Shown piece by piece: positions 19,872 to 32,600 of a DNA stretch of 64,000 nucleotides. The position numbers were made by a program, and so were the translations under genes. The DNA lies in contig BTPP01000009.1 in NCBI GenBank assembly GCA_037102815.1, positions 1,302,001-1,366,000 of the forward strand, in the 5' to 3' direction. Numbering within the stretch: position 1 is the stretch's first letter; every line of letters starts with the position of its first letter. Source of the DNA: Neurospora intermedia (taxonomy: Eukaryota; Ascomycota; Sordariomycetes; Sordariales; Sordariaceae). Below the pieces are notes generated by a model. It ran no database searches. It had not been told where the DNA came from and saw only the letters and a program-made list of their open reading frames with translations.

Positions 19872-21156
19872 GATGACTGATATGAATGTGGCTATCGTCT
19901 TGATGGCTTGTTGAATTGTTGTGTTATGCTTGTCTCGGGTAATGAAGATGGATTAAGAGTTGGGATCTAATGGGGAGAGTACCAGGTTAGTACGATTCGG
20001 ATAATTTGAAAGGGAATGCTATTGTATGATTGCATGATGGAAACCTACGATGTGTCCTGTTGCTTGTACTTGACTCTGACGGTTGGAGTTTTGTTGCAGC
20101 GACTAATGGTTGCGTGATGTCTCAAAAACTGATGTTGAGGAACGTTGAATGGAAGGAAGGAGTAGAAGAGGGAGGACTGGAAGGAACGAATGAAAAGAAC
20201 GCAAAATATAAAGCCCTCATATTGCGTCTTCATGCACGAACAAAAACTCACTCACTTCTTTCGAGGAGGTCCCCGGTGCAGTCTTCTGCAGCAAGTTTAA
20301 AAGAAGGAGCAACTCAAATCCTGTAGCATGCATCACTACCTACATGTGCCTTCAGGGTTCCTTCCTATCCAGCTGCGGAGTTGTGAGCATACTTACCAAG
20401 GAAAACAAGCCCTAGACAGAAACGGGGACAAAACAAAAGATTTGAAAGCACGAAAGCAGCGCGGCGTCCAGTCTATCATGCGTGATTATTGCAAACTCCT
20501 CTCGTTTTCTTGATACCAAGAACGTGCCTTATCACTCAGCCACCTCATGCGTCAACGAGCTGCCAGAAGTGCTCATGTTCACCATCCCGTTCAGTGACCA
20601 TCGTGTATTCTACAACGGACAAGGGCATCATAGACTGGAAAGGCTCTTTCCAAGAAGACAGCTCTCGACGCGCCATCCACTCCCTCTTCTCCACCTTGTC
20701 AGGCCGCAGCCTTGTTAGACTCGGGAGGCTTATGCAGACTGCTGCACCACACCGCTAAACTACGCTGCGAGTTGTATATTGAACACTTATTAACCTAGGG
20801 TCCTCCATCAACTCCCCTTCCAAGCCAGTTTACATGCTGACTCTGCCTTGGAACCCACTCACTGGTCCTCCTGTCCAAAATTTCTTGGTAGACTGCGCCT
20901 AGTTTCCGTCATTGTCTCTCACATCCGACACTCGTGATTTGCACTCGCCCCAACGACAGTTCACAAGAGTAGCTGACTCCAAATATGTCGAAAAGACTTA
21001 TAGTATGTACTGCTTACTCGATCTCCATCTTATATACAGTGAGTGACCATGACACCTCCATATGTTGCCAGCGCCCCTGTTGCCGCCGAGGCTCCCCGAC
21101 ATCACCACCAACCATCTCATCCTTTCCTGATCAACTCCCGCATTCCATTCACGCCA
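19872..21156. other. Intergenic, 1.3 kb
   Basis: Promoter of the small membrane-protein gene and 3' flank of the esterase gene. Open frames here (for example around 20485-20760) look like chance. Nothing else recognised. Confidence 0.5.
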
Positions 21157-22494
21157 TCAGAAGAAAGTACCTGTAAAGGCACTCTTAACCGCCTGCGCGA
21201 CTAACTTCTGGATTTGCACACCAGGATGGTAATCATTAAACCACAAGCAACTCACGCCGTCCTCGTTGAAGCAAGTAGCATCGGGCGCTCCATACGCCGT
21301 CGGGTTATTGATGGCCGTCTCAAACGGCGCCACGGTATCGACGAGCTTTCCTGTAGCATCGCTGTGGACTTCAAGGAAGGCATCAAACCGAGAAGCCAGG
21401 AGAGAGTTGTACTTGGCGATAGCGACTTTTTGGGCAGCAACGGTGGTGGCACCCTGGCCAATCGTGGAAGGGGTATAGTAGATGGCTGTTTTGATAGATA
21501 CGATCAAGTTGTTAGCAGCTTTTTTTAATCCCGGGGCTTGGGAAAGGGAAGAGAAAGAACAAAAAGAAAAAAAACCCACGAGCAGCACCCAAAAGCGCAA
21601 AATTCCTCGCCCCCGCATCATACAACACCTGCACCCCTCCAAAATAACTATCCATAATCTGTCCATACAACGCATCCATCTCCGCCTCGCCCATCCACCA
21701 GGTATTACCCACATCATTCACCCCAATCCAGACCGCCACCAGGCTGTTGTTCTCGCTGTTCCACGGCGGCGTTTCGTACGCAGGACGAGGACGGCTGGCA
21801 ACAATGCTCCCGCTGAACAGGGCCACCTGGTCCACAAAGCTGAGCACGGTGGACGCGTACGGCGCAACGAGCGAGGCGTTCGTGGTGGCTCCGCCCGAAG
21901 CAAAGTTGTAGGAGAGCGTGAGCGACGTGTTGAGCTGAGAGACCAGGAAGCCGACCCAGTTGAGCCCGCCTGAGGCGGTCCAGCCGGGTAAAGGGGGGTT
22001 GCCGAGCGGGTTGGAGGACGAGGGCTTGGTGCCGTTGATGTCGAAGCCGGTTTGGGAGTAGGAGTCGCCGAAGGAGATGAGGTATTTGGCGGTGGTAGAG
22101 GTGGGGACGGGTACGGAGCTAGACGTGGTGCTACTGCTGGATGGCTTGACGGAGGTTGAAAAGGTCGAGATGCTGCTTTTGTTGGTTGTCGTGGGCGTAG
22201 CGGAGACGGTAGCGGGCTTGGAGCTGGTCGTGACGACCGCAGTCGAAGTGGGCTTGGGGACGCATTGATCTGGAAGTTGGTGGTCAGTCATGTTGATGGC
22301 TTCAAAAGTAGCTGAGGAGTCAACGAGGTCGACCAACAGTAGTAGTCGTTAAACGACGTGCAAGTAGCTACTGAAGTGCAAGCCGAGCCGGCAGACTGCC
22401 ATCCAATACCACCACACTGTCCCCACAGGGGAATATCAGCAGCGGTAGCTAGCGCTGGGGCTAGAGCCATGAAGCCGAGTTCAAGAGCTACCAT
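21157..22494 (-). CDS. Secreted GDSL esterase (CE16-like) with N-terminal CBM1 cellulose-binding domain
   Basis: Three exons: 22494-22338, 22269-21580 and 21485-21157, giving about 391 residues. Intron 1 (68 nt) has a weak GTTGGT donor but a CTGAC branch and CCAG acceptor, and rebuilds the CBM1 end FNDYYYQC exactly. Intron 2 (94 nt) uses GTGGGT and ACAG. Signal peptide 1-19; CBM1 at 21-57 ([11 protein letters not shown]...[11 protein letters not shown]); Ser/Thr linker 60-112; GDSL domain with FGDSYSQTG (nucleophile Ser122), GVNDVG and LWFNDYHPG (His369). CE16 enzymes remove acetyl groups from xylo-oligosaccharides and other plant-wall sugars, and the CBM1 tethers the enzyme to cellulose. An alternative upstream ATG at 22569 would hide the signal peptide. 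Family-level call is strong; deacetylase activity is inferred. Confidence 0.9.
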
Positions 22495-23116
22495 GATGGA
22501 TCGTGGAGTTGGTCCCGATGAGATGATAGCACGCAGGGTAATCGGCAGGTCAAAAGAAGTCAGAGACATGAGATATCATGGTCAAGATATACATTATTGC
22601 ACGTCCATCACAGGCCTGGACCGGAAAGCTGGCCATGGTGTTCTGCTTTTCGCTACGTCGAGATGGTGTAAGATGATTGGCGGAGTAATCGGAAGACAGG
22701 GGCCTGGGTGGACCATACGACGTCCGAGAATGCAGGAACGCGGAGGGAAAGGTTGCGTTCGACCGCCGACTGGCCAGCCAGGAATTTCTAGCCGAATAGC
22801 CGCCGTCAAAAGCCCGTGGAGACTCATCTGACAATGGAAATAGACTCTCGCCTCCTTCGCTGTTTGTGTCTAGCTCATGGGGTCATGTTGTGTTCCGATG
22901 TTAAGCTGTGCGATCTGATCGAAGCATGATGTGATGCTGTGGTGAATCTTAACCATGGTGTTGTGAAGTCGAGATAGCCTGGATGACGACGCAAACCGGG
23001 CTGGAGGAGACAAGGGCCGAACGAGACGCTATATTAGGGGTATAATAACGACGGGAAAAGAAAAGAACCCTTCTGATGGGAACAGAATACCAAACCTCGA
23101 CACCTTCCATCCATCA
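22495..23116. other. Promoter of the CBM1-GDSL gene
   Basis: 622 bp between two minus-strand genes. No gene recognised; I did not identify specific cellulase-regulator sites with confidence. Confidence 0.5.
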
Positions 23117-24709
23117 TCAATCATCACAAACCGTCTCCTTCCATATCGGAAGCAAAAGGAAAACCACAGCCGACAAGGCCGAAAAGATCGTTCCACCCAC
23201 CATACTCTGCATCACAATCTTCCTCTGCAATCTCCGCAGACTGCGTTCCTGCACCTTCAATCTCTTGTCGAACAGCATCACCCTGCCTACCCTTTGTCTC
23301 ACAGACCATCTCTTTGTCTCCATCTCTTCTCCATGTTCATCCTGCCCACCACTCATATGTACCCCTTCTACCTTTTCCCCATCATTCATCCTCTCCCACG
23401 GCAACCTCTGCCTCCTGGAGAACAGCAACAGAAAGAAACAACTGCCCCTCAGCCCGCATAGCACCAAGCTCATCCCCACCATCCAGAACCCAAACCCGTC
23501 GAAACTCTCCCACCTGCTCCTTGCACCCCTGCCTTCCGTGAAGGCCCTCACCAGAACCACCAGGTATCCCAAGGCCAGCGACACGAAACCCAGAATGGTA
23601 GCAAAGCATATCGTCTCAAACGTCCCGTTGCTCACCCCCAACCTGACAAAGTTGCGGTGCGAACACGAGCGTAGCAAATAGTAGACGTGATCGGCGATCG
23701 GTCTGAGGATGTTCGGGTCCGGTAGCGTGCCCTGGGGAGTAGCAGCCAGTCCGTCGAGGGCGGAGCGGCGGAGGGACATGGGTATGTTGAGTTCTTTTGG
23801 CGACGATGGCAGGAGAAAGAGAGTGATGATGGTTTGGATTTCGGAAGGCGGGATGGGACCGGGTTGAGGGGCGAGAAGGCCGAGGGTGGTGGACTTGTTG
23901 GCCGGGTCGGCGGGGTCGGGGGTCGGGTGGCTTGCGAGGACGGCGGTTTGGCTGTTGTTGAAGTTGTTGAAGAAGGTTGCTGTCGGGAATATGACGTTGG
24001 ATGATGGGGCACAGGGACCGCGTGGGCGGTAGGATGGGTGGACGACGCTGCTGGCGCATGGGGCAGAACCGGTGATCAGCATCGAGATACGATGGAGGGT
24101 TTCTCCCGCTGTGGTGGCTGTTGTTTGTTAGTAATGTTGGAATTCTGAAACTAACGAGTAACGGCCCGGACTTCTGTCAAGGGCACTGAGTGGAGAATCA
24201 TTTTTGTTGTTATGGCGCTTAACTTACCCGGCTCCAAGTCCGCGTCTCCCTCGCCATCGCTGGGTTGATAATGGCTCTTCTTGAAGACAGACGACGATAC
24301 GCTTCCGCTTTCCGATGCTGTCTTGACCAGATCATGAGAGTCCTTGTCGTGACGGGCAGCGAACCCTTTGTGGTAGGACTCTTCATAGTTCTTGAACCAG
24401 ATATAAAACTCGAGATTCTCAGATGAAAACTCGATGTATTTGAGATACATATAAAAGTCGTATAGTGACATAGGACTACCTATCGATGTCACCTCGTCAG
24501 TACATGGTGTAACTGATGCAATTCTTGGACGTCCACATACATGTCTTGTTCTGCAGTATACGCTCGAGCCGCAGTCGACTCGGTATCACTCCCTCCTTTC
24601 CCGCATCTGGACTTGGTGGCCTCTTTCCAGAGCTGGCATTGTTGGCGTATTCCTTGAAATTCCTATACTCGGGCTTTTTGTACCAAACTAGCCATCCCGG
24701 CAAGTGCAT
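23117..24709 (-). CDS. RGS-domain protein with C-terminal transmembrane segments
   Basis: Three exons: 24709-24541, 24479-24228 and 24117-23117, about 473 residues. Intron 1 (61 nt; GTATGT, ACTGACG, ATAG) joins QNKTC to SPMSLYDFYMYLKYI. Intron 2 (110 nt; GTAAGT, CTAAC, CAACAG) joins ...DLEP to ATTAGETLH. SLYDFYMYLKYIEFSSENLEF is the start of an RGS fold, followed by a Ser/Lys-rich insertion and a diverged second half (NIPMSLRRSALDGL...HVYYLLRSCSHRNFVRLG). Toward the C-terminus are three hydrophobic segments (ETICFATILGFVSLAL..., WMVGMSLVLCGL..., IFSALSAVVFLLLPIW). RGS proteins speed GTP hydrolysis by G-alpha subunits; the membrane segments would hold this one near its target. Which G-alpha it controls is unknown. 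A second CCACAG acceptor 6 bases further on is also in frame. Confidence 0.8.
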
Positions 24710-27557
24710 GATCACGCCGGATAATCGCTATGTCTCGAACATAGATCGTCCCCTGGTTTTGATACTTGGATCGCGAAGGAATAAAACGAATGAAGGAGAT
24801 CAAGGGTCTGTAGGTGTGAAAAAAAAAAGTCCTGGGGTTTTGGGGGACGAACTAGCTTTGTATCCGGCCAGTCTATCCAAGGTCCCAAAAACTTACCCTT
24901 TAAGGAAGTGCACAGACCTCTTCTCTTCTCAGGACATGTCCCTCGGCCAAATGTGCTCCTTTGCACAGACAATAGTAGGTCAGCAGGCTTGCTTGGTTGG
25001 TTAGTTCAGCCAGCTAGGCAAAGCGCGGATAGCACCCGTGCTTTTGACTTTGCTTAGGTTCAATGACTTTGACCACACCACCGGTATATTGGAAACCTAA
25101 AACAAGCCAACACGTAGATCAGGCTGGGTATAATCCGGGCTTCCAGACAAAGGGCGGACGCCACCAGGTACTCCCGTTGGTTGATGGTGTTGTTGATCTC
25201 TCGAAGGCATTTGCGAAGAACAAGCAAGGGCAGGCAGGGCCAATCTTGAGCCAACCTGACCATACGAGGTGTATCAACCTCCTTTCAGCTGAATACTCCA
25301 CATCCGAAATCCGTTATCGAAAACTTGATCGTCTAGACAGGGGTGGAGGACGCTACGGGGCGTATGTTTGGGCCGCTATTCAATAAGAACATGTGGCTCG
25401 CCATGCCTTTTACCCGTTGCATGTGTGCCAGTCCTTGCTTGCTTGTTCCTCGCCCAATGGTAAAATGTTTGTTTGCGTGGCCCCCCTAACTTCCCGTGCT
25501 CATTCCACCTTGTTCATTTGCCATTGTTGCGGCTTGCCATGTGGTTGGCTCTCCAGTGCTCCCTTACAGTGGTTGGTACACGTGTAGGCATCTAGAGCAT
25601 CCTCCTCTTTGATCACTTTACTCACCCAATCCAGCTTGGCCAGGCAGGACTACAGTATACGCAGAACAATCGACCTATCAGCGAGTATGGTGGCGTTATT
25701 GGCCTAACCTGAAGCGATAATTCCCTCCATGGCGGCACAATTTCGATGTCCATGCGGGATGCGGAGATCGACATGAGAGGGGGAGGAGCTGAACCATGCC
25801 TGTAGGGCCAATGGATTCCACGCTATCCTGGCGAGCAAAGATGACGGCGGGCTCTTTCATGTTCGGGAATTGCTTGTCGAGAGTTAACTTGAAGCAGAGT
25901 GGATATGGCAAGTCAGGCCAAGGGAACTGGAAGGGAAGACCCTTGATCAGCTCGGGATCATTCCGGCGTTCCCACACTCAAACGCCTGTGCACCTAGTCT
26001 TGGCGGACGTGTGCATGTACGCAGTACACACACACAAACTTTTTGGCAAAACGGACCATCGAAACGAAAGACGAAGATGAAGAAATTCAATTATCCTATA
26101 CAAAAGACTACTATCTTAATACTGTAGTTTTAGATATAAGTAAATGAAATCTCATCGATAGTCCGTTTTGCCAAAAAGTCGTGTGTGTGTGTATACGCAC
26201 ACGTCCGCCAAGATTGCACAGGCGTTCGAGTGTAAGAACAGTAGCGTGAAGCTTCGGAATGGAAAGGAAATAACGCTAACCTTGCCTTTGATGGTAACAA
26301 GGGCTTTGCTTTGTCTCGGCACGGAGAATTATCTGGGCGATTGTCTCACTTTGTTGTCGCTTGTCTTTATATTCACCTCATCTTTCCACATCTTTCTCGA
26401 CTCTCCCTTCGCCGTCTTTGTTTCTTTCTTCTCTTTCCCTTCGTTTGGATGCGACATGGAAGACATGACACCCCACCGCTCTTGAGGACCAACGTGAGCG
26501 AGGCGTTCCTTCCCCTCTAGAGCTGAGACTGGATTAAAGAAGTCATGACAGCCGTGGCAGTCACCATGGGACTTCCTTGGCAACCAATGCCTGCCGGCTA
26601 CTTAGTGGCTGGTGTCGACTCCTCGCAGCCTCTGGGCTTCACGGTTTCCATATTTTCACACACCACCACTCATGTTGGGGAAGTTTCGATTCATCCTGAT
26701 CCTTCTCGGCACCAGAATTGCCAAAGAGGAATAACTTGAAGCGAAGGGTGAAGAAGAAACAAATGATGCGTACGGTCATACCTGCCAACTGGTCGACCTC
26801 AGCTTGAACGTTGAGTAACCGTAGGAACAAACTGAACATGGACATTGGACTATCCAATAACGCTCGCTTTGGCTCAGACACCCCGTTGCGAGACTGTGAT
26901 TGTCAAGTTGAACGAGCACGTTGGCCCGAATTTGTTAGGGATCAGATGATTGACCATGTCAGAGAGGAGTTGAAAAGATCACTGCCTTTTTCTACTTCTT
27001 TTTTGGTTCCATCACTGGGTTCATCTTAGACCTCCCTCTTTTCGCTCAATATTCCTCGTTTTGGTACGTTGGGTCCTGGAAAGATATCACCCCATAACAT
27101 ATGTGAAACGGACGTACCGTCGATCCTGCACCACATCATGCCGCGTTTTATACAAGATGGCGTTGAAGGCTTGTAGCAAACATGTGCTCAACCCGTCGAA
27201 GAAGGGTTTCAGTGGAGAGCGTGCGGTACATTAAACCACAATCGGGCTCGGCACACGGCCGGTAGCTTTGAGCTTATAAGTTTCCTTTATTGCGTTTATT
27301 ATCCCTACTTCAATCGTCGCAAAGAAATGTCAGACCCTGACCTGGTCATATTATTTACTTTGGATTATGTGTATGTCCGGTGGCCTCGGCCGGTTATAAG
27401 AATGAAAAGGATGGTGTACTGCGTCCTGTCATCGCCTCCCAAAGTTTCAAACCTTTGGTGGTTAGAAAGAGCAACCAACGGCACCTCGGACATTCAGTGT
27501 CGACCCAGTTTTTGCCAGTGCTAAGGTGCCTAGAGGTAAAAAAAACGACCTTTCAAG
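24710..27557. other. Gene-poor 2.8 kb with long foldback repeat
   Basis: No convincing gene. The main structure is the inverted repeat at 25969-26238. Open frames such as 25063-25386 (plus) and 25696-25977 (minus) have no recognised motif. The right end is the promoter of the rhodopsin-domain gene. Confidence 0.55.
25969..26238. mobile_element. Long imperfect foldback (MITE-like inverted repeat)
   Basis: The left arm (25969-26062) and the reverse complement of the right arm (about 26155-26238) match over some 85 bp with few changes. Both arms include GCCTGTGCA, CTTGGCGGACGTGTGC, a CA run, and TTTTTGGCAAAACGGAC. The 90-bp centre is AT-rich and noncoding. The form fits a small non-autonomous inverted-repeat element or a hairpin from a local inverted duplication. 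No transposase and no certain target-site duplication were found. Confidence 0.65.
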
Positions 27558-28676
27558 ATGGAGCACAAGAAAGGCAAAACCATCGTGCCCGTCATGTGGG
27601 GTACCATGATCCTTTTCCCGGTGTTGGCACTTGTCTTTATCGTCCTCAGGCTTTATTGCAGGCGATGGCTGAAAAATGCAACGGCCGGATATCTCGATGA
27701 CTATGTGTTAATCTTGTCATGGGTATGTGGCGTTGCTTGTGGTCACCTACTCTTGGTCTCCTCTCACAGATCTATGTTTCCTTCGTGGAAGAAAAGAGAA
27801 CTAACGTCAAAACCATTGGAGATCAGATCCTAATGGTCATAACCTCCATCATAGGTTTGATGCTCGCCAAGCACGGCGTTGGCACAGCCATCGCCGAGGG
27901 GCAAGAAATTATAGTTGAACCAGAGGTGATGCACGCTCTCCTTTTCTGGACCTCAAATCTGTTGCTCTTCGGCATCAACGCCATTGCATTTTCCAAAGTG
28001 TCTTGGTTCATAACCCTCATTCGTCTGGTCACAAAGCCTTGGCAGAAGGTTGTGCTCTGGGTCCTCATGGTTTTCAGCACCGCCGCCCTGTTTGTCGCTT
28101 CTACCTTTGGGTACTACCAATGTCATTTCTTGCCTGACGGGAGCTGGAACACTCCAGCATTATCGGACCACAGGTGCCTCGATAACTGGGTGGCCATTAA
28201 GATCAGCCTAGTTACCTCAATCTACTCTACTGTCCTGGTAAGGAGTCGTACGATCCTTGACCATCCATGCTGCAGGCGCCTTTTAATGCTAACAGAGAAA
28301 TCTATAGGAGTTCGCATTGGCGGCTATTCCCGCCTATGTCGTTTGGAACTTGCCACTCAAACGGAGCACCAAGATGGGCATCATCTGTGCCACGAGCGTG
28401 GGCTTTGTGTTAGTGGCGTGAATCCCCTTGATGGAACGACTGTGTGCTGACGTTTCCCGCAGGTCGGCCATGATGGGAGCCTTAAGAACGAAGGCATATT
28501 ACGATCACCTGTTTCCACTGGGAAAGTTACCCGAAATGTATTCCCTCGGATGTGTGATTATGTTTGCGGTCCTCGAGGTGTGCACCACAATCATAGCCGC
28601 TAGCATCCCCTTTCTGCGTCCGCTGGTTAAGAAGATGGCTAAAACCTATGACGAGGACGAGTTATCGTGGCCATAG
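27558..28676 (+). CDS. Fungal rhodopsin-domain integral membrane protein
   Basis: Four exons: 27558-27722, 27827-28237, 28308-28408 and 28463-28676, about 296 residues. Introns: 104 nt (GTATGT, CTAAC, CAG), 70 nt (GTAAGG, GCTAAC, ATAG) and 54 nt (GTTAGT, GCTGAC, GCAG). Seven hydrophobic segments are visible, with the hallmarks of the fungal rhodopsin-domain family (Fung_rhodopsin, formerly DUF-type): LDDYVLILSW after TM1, KHGVG after TM2, YQCHFLPDG..C loop, and KRSTKMGIICATSVGF. This family includes the CFEM-less Pth11-like membrane proteins; it is not a light receptor in the retinal sense, as no retinal Lys is identified. Ligand and role unknown. Another acceptor 57 bases earlier in intron 1 keeps frame but lacks a branch site and would insert a charged stretch. 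Confidence 0.85.
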
Positions 28677-29693
28677 GCGTCTTGCCGGGGGAATTCAGAA
28701 ACGGCAAATGGGTTACTCAGTTCAGAATATCGGCTTTAGGAAGAGGTCCCTCCTACCATCCGGTAAGCACAAAAGTCAAGGATATAAGACAGGAATTGGA
28801 GGATAAATAGAAAACGAAGACATGACCGTGAATATAGTTTTATAATGCAACATAGACCCATTGGTGATTGAGCTATAACCTACCTCTAAACAGGTTGCTC
28901 ATTGCTGATCCGACCGAGGTGGAGGGCGGAAGAAGGACGGTCCGGATTGGACACAAAAGTCTCGGTCCATGGTTCCAAATTGAGTTCATGGTTGGAAGCC
29001 ACGACCCGTGCACTAGGTGGATAAAAGGCAACACTTTCGCTGGGATTCCTGCACTTCTTCTTCCGAACCACAATAACCATACTTCCTACAAATCATCACT
29101 TTCTTTTTGGAATGCCCTGGTGCCGGGGGGCCAGTGGGCGGGAACGGAAAGAGCCGTAAAAGATCCGAACCACAGGGACCTCGGCCCTACAGCTTCCCCA
29201 CGATTAACCACCATTTCTTGTTTTTTCCCTCCTTACCATTTCATCCGGGCAAAGTTGAAACGTACCACACTCGGCATCATCGCATTGCCGGGCAGAAATG
29301 TCTCATTCTGGTGCGTGCCTAAACGAGCGTAATGGACCTTCGTTTGTACTTTCAAACGCTTTACGGGACGCGCATTGCCGAGCATGATACCAGAACGCTA
29401 CCTAGGCAGGTAGAGGTATTTGTCAGTACCTAAACAAACACGAGGTAAGTCCTGCTTGCCCTGTTATCCAACAGCGAGGTCAAGAGCATGTTACCTACAT
29501 GCAGATGTGTTCCCCTCACAGACAGGCTTCGAATGCTTTTGATAGATCCCATCACATGCCATCAACCAACCGACCCCTCTTCCTTAAGTGTGAAGGACAG
29601 CCATGTGTTCTCTGGCGCTCTGTTCTCAGGGTAACGCTTCTGTCACCTTTCATCTGAAAACGGAGGCTCGAGACACTCGGCATCATCTACAAC
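28677..29693. other. Intergenic, 1 kb
   Basis: 3' flank of the rhodopsin-domain gene and promoter of the oxygenase gene. No further feature recognised. Confidence 0.55.
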
Positions 29694-32600
29694 ATGGCCG
29701 ACCACCAGCCAACACAAGCACTGTCAGTCGAGGGGAACAGCAGCAACATGGAGAGCTCCGATATCTCCTCCGCTAGTCTCCCAACGGATAGCACCCAAGA
29801 TGGTCAGACCGACGATGGGTCTGATCAAGGCAGCGTAACAAGTGACCTGAGCACGCAGGACTATACCGTCAGCCTCAAGGATGATCTACGCAAGGCTCTC
29901 GATAACGTCAAAGTCGCCGGTTCATTCGCTTCTTTCCGCAAGTTATCACGTACACCTCCTGACGGTCTTTACGTCGACGGAGTTGGCGACATCGCCATGC
30001 CTCTTGGCGAGACTCAAGCCCGCCAATTGATTGCAAAAGCCCGTCAGGCTCCCTATGGCAGGGGAAGCGAGACCATCGTTGACACAAGCGTCCGAAATAC
30101 CTGGGAAATCGATGCAGCCCAGTTCAGCTTCAACAACCAAAGGTGGCCAGGCTACGTCCGGCATCTGTGTTCCCATGTTGCCGCCGACCTAGGCATCAAG
30201 TCACCAATTCGGGCAGAGATATACAAGATGCTCATTTATGAGCGCGGTGCCATGTTCAAAAGCCATACCGATACCGAGAAAATCCCCGGCCAGTTCGGCA
30301 CCCTCGTCGTCGCCCTACCCTCTGCCCACAAAGGCGGAGACGTGGTGGTCAAGCATTGCGGCGAGCAAAAAACATTCAAGACCTCGAAACATGAGCAGTC
30401 CTTCATCTGCTGGTACTCTGATGTACACCACAAGGTGTGTCCTGTCGAGTCCGGGTATAGATGGGTATTGACCTACAACCTCGCTCTTGATCCCAATGCC
30501 GTTCGCCCTTCAGCCGGTCTTGTACGCTCCGAGACCGAGGCTCTCAGCCACATCCTGCTTAAATGGCTCCAGGAACCCGCAGAGTCGCGCCAGAATGGTC
30601 TCTATTATGTTCTGGACCACGACTACACTGAAGCAAGCATCAAGTTGAACAACCTGAAAACGCGTGACCTAGCAATCGGCCAAGTCTTGAACAATTTGTC
30701 CAAGGAACTCGACTTTGAAGTCTTTTTTGCTCTTCTGGAGAAGGAAGAGTTTGGAGAGCCCGAGGTCGACCACTCTAAATTTTATGATGTTGATGTGTAT
30801 CTTGAAGAAGGCGAAGAGTCGAGCGAGGAGGAATCCTTCCTTTGCATAGAAGAACTCATAGAAGTCAATTACAGGGTCAAAACAGTTCGGGATATGTTTG
30901 GTAAGCCGGTTGTCGACGGTCTACTACTTGATCCTGAGGAGGAAATCCTCCAAGACGACGGGGAATTGTTTGCCGATGATGACCCTGAGCAGGAGTACGG
31001 GGGCGCCATGGGCAACACAGTAAGTACCTCTACAACTTGCTCTTGATATTTCCAAAACACCGAGGCTGACGCTAATATTTTTACTCAACAGGGTCCGACA
31101 GTGACACATTGGTACCGTTCAACCGTAAGCATCTTGTTTCTTGCGTAGCTGCCCGTCGCTCCGTCAAATGCTCCCATCACTAACTCTCCTCTTAACAAGG
31201 CTGTCCTCCTTGTCCCATCCGCCTCGATTCTCGAATTCTTCGAGAAAAATATACGAACGCTGTCAAGGAAGACTCGCCAATCATTGATCAGTTATTGTGC
31301 CAGATCAAGCCTGAGTTGTTTGGGGTCAAATAGGCACCGTGCAACGCTCTTGTTTCAGGCTGCGATGGATCTCGCCAAACGCTCTACGACCACAGGCGAT
31401 GGTCGCTCGAACATTTGGCCCAAAAATCCACTGATTGATGGGAACGACCTCATGAGTATTCTCAAGGTTGCAATTGAGCTGGGAGATTATGATTCCTTCG
31501 CTGAGGCCTGCTTGGATCAAAACGCCGTAATCCCGACCTCTTTTTTCACATGGACCAAGCAGTGGCTCAAGCGGTCAAACACAGATTCGTGCTTCCAGAA
31601 CCATGAACTAGGGTACGTTTTATGCCGCCCAGGTTATGTAAATAATGATGGACACAAACTAACAATGATACCCCTCAAGGTTGAGCTGCGTTGTCGATTC
31701 ATACCCTGATATGTCTGACAGGTTAGCAGCCCTTAGGAACTTGATCCCAAAGCCCGAAGACGCGGACTGGTCCGCCAGTTTACGTGATGAAATATCGTCA
31801 TGGGTACACTACAAGCTCGAGGAATGCCTCGGCGACTTGTTAATGAAGAAGAAAGTAGGTGATGGTGACGGGAAAACCATAATCGAAATGGCTTTAATCC
31901 TTCCGGATCCATCACGCTTCCTCTCCACCAGGTATGTCTCTCTCGTCCTAGTTATGATGGAATTATGAACAGAGTCTAACAATCCCCAAGCGTAGTTCCA
32001 TTGCTGGATCCAGAGCGTCAGTCGATAGCCTTCTTCATCACCTTGTTGGCATGGTTGTGGAAGGAAGTCTCGGCGGACGTCATTCCTCGTGACGATGGCT
32101 TTGCCATTTACAGGACTATAGCCAAGCAATTTCTTGCCTCAGCAGAGTTTTCCATACTTCGACCGAAAGGTGGGAATAAGTCTGAGCATGGAAACAAGCG
32201 GCAACGGACCAGCCATGACGGTAGCAACAAACGTCCCCCGAAGAAACAACTCCTAAGGACAGTCACATCCAATACACTAGTCAGCTTCCTCGAAGCGCTC
32301 GTCAAGATCAGCACCCCAGACGACGACTTGGCCACACAGTTCATAACCAAACTAAACGACGTTGTCCCCCATCTACCCGTCGATCACATGCACGACCTCT
32401 GGCTTCCCTTTCTCTGGTGTCTCATCCCCATCCTCACCGCTAAAGGGATCCCTCTCACCACTCCCCTATACCAATCCCTCTACCGCAACATGCTCACTCG
32501 CTACATCAAAGAGTACGTCAGAGTTCAACCCGCACCTTCAAACTCGCTTGTCCGCCCGCGCGTCAACTGCCCCCGCCTCCACTGCCCCGACTGCAATGTC

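Noticed and set aside
27770-27826. Earlier 3' splice site in intron 1 of the rhodopsin-domain gene
   Set aside because: Keeps frame but has no branch site, gives a 47-nt intron and inserts charged residues into a membrane region; the later site has CTAAC at the right distance.
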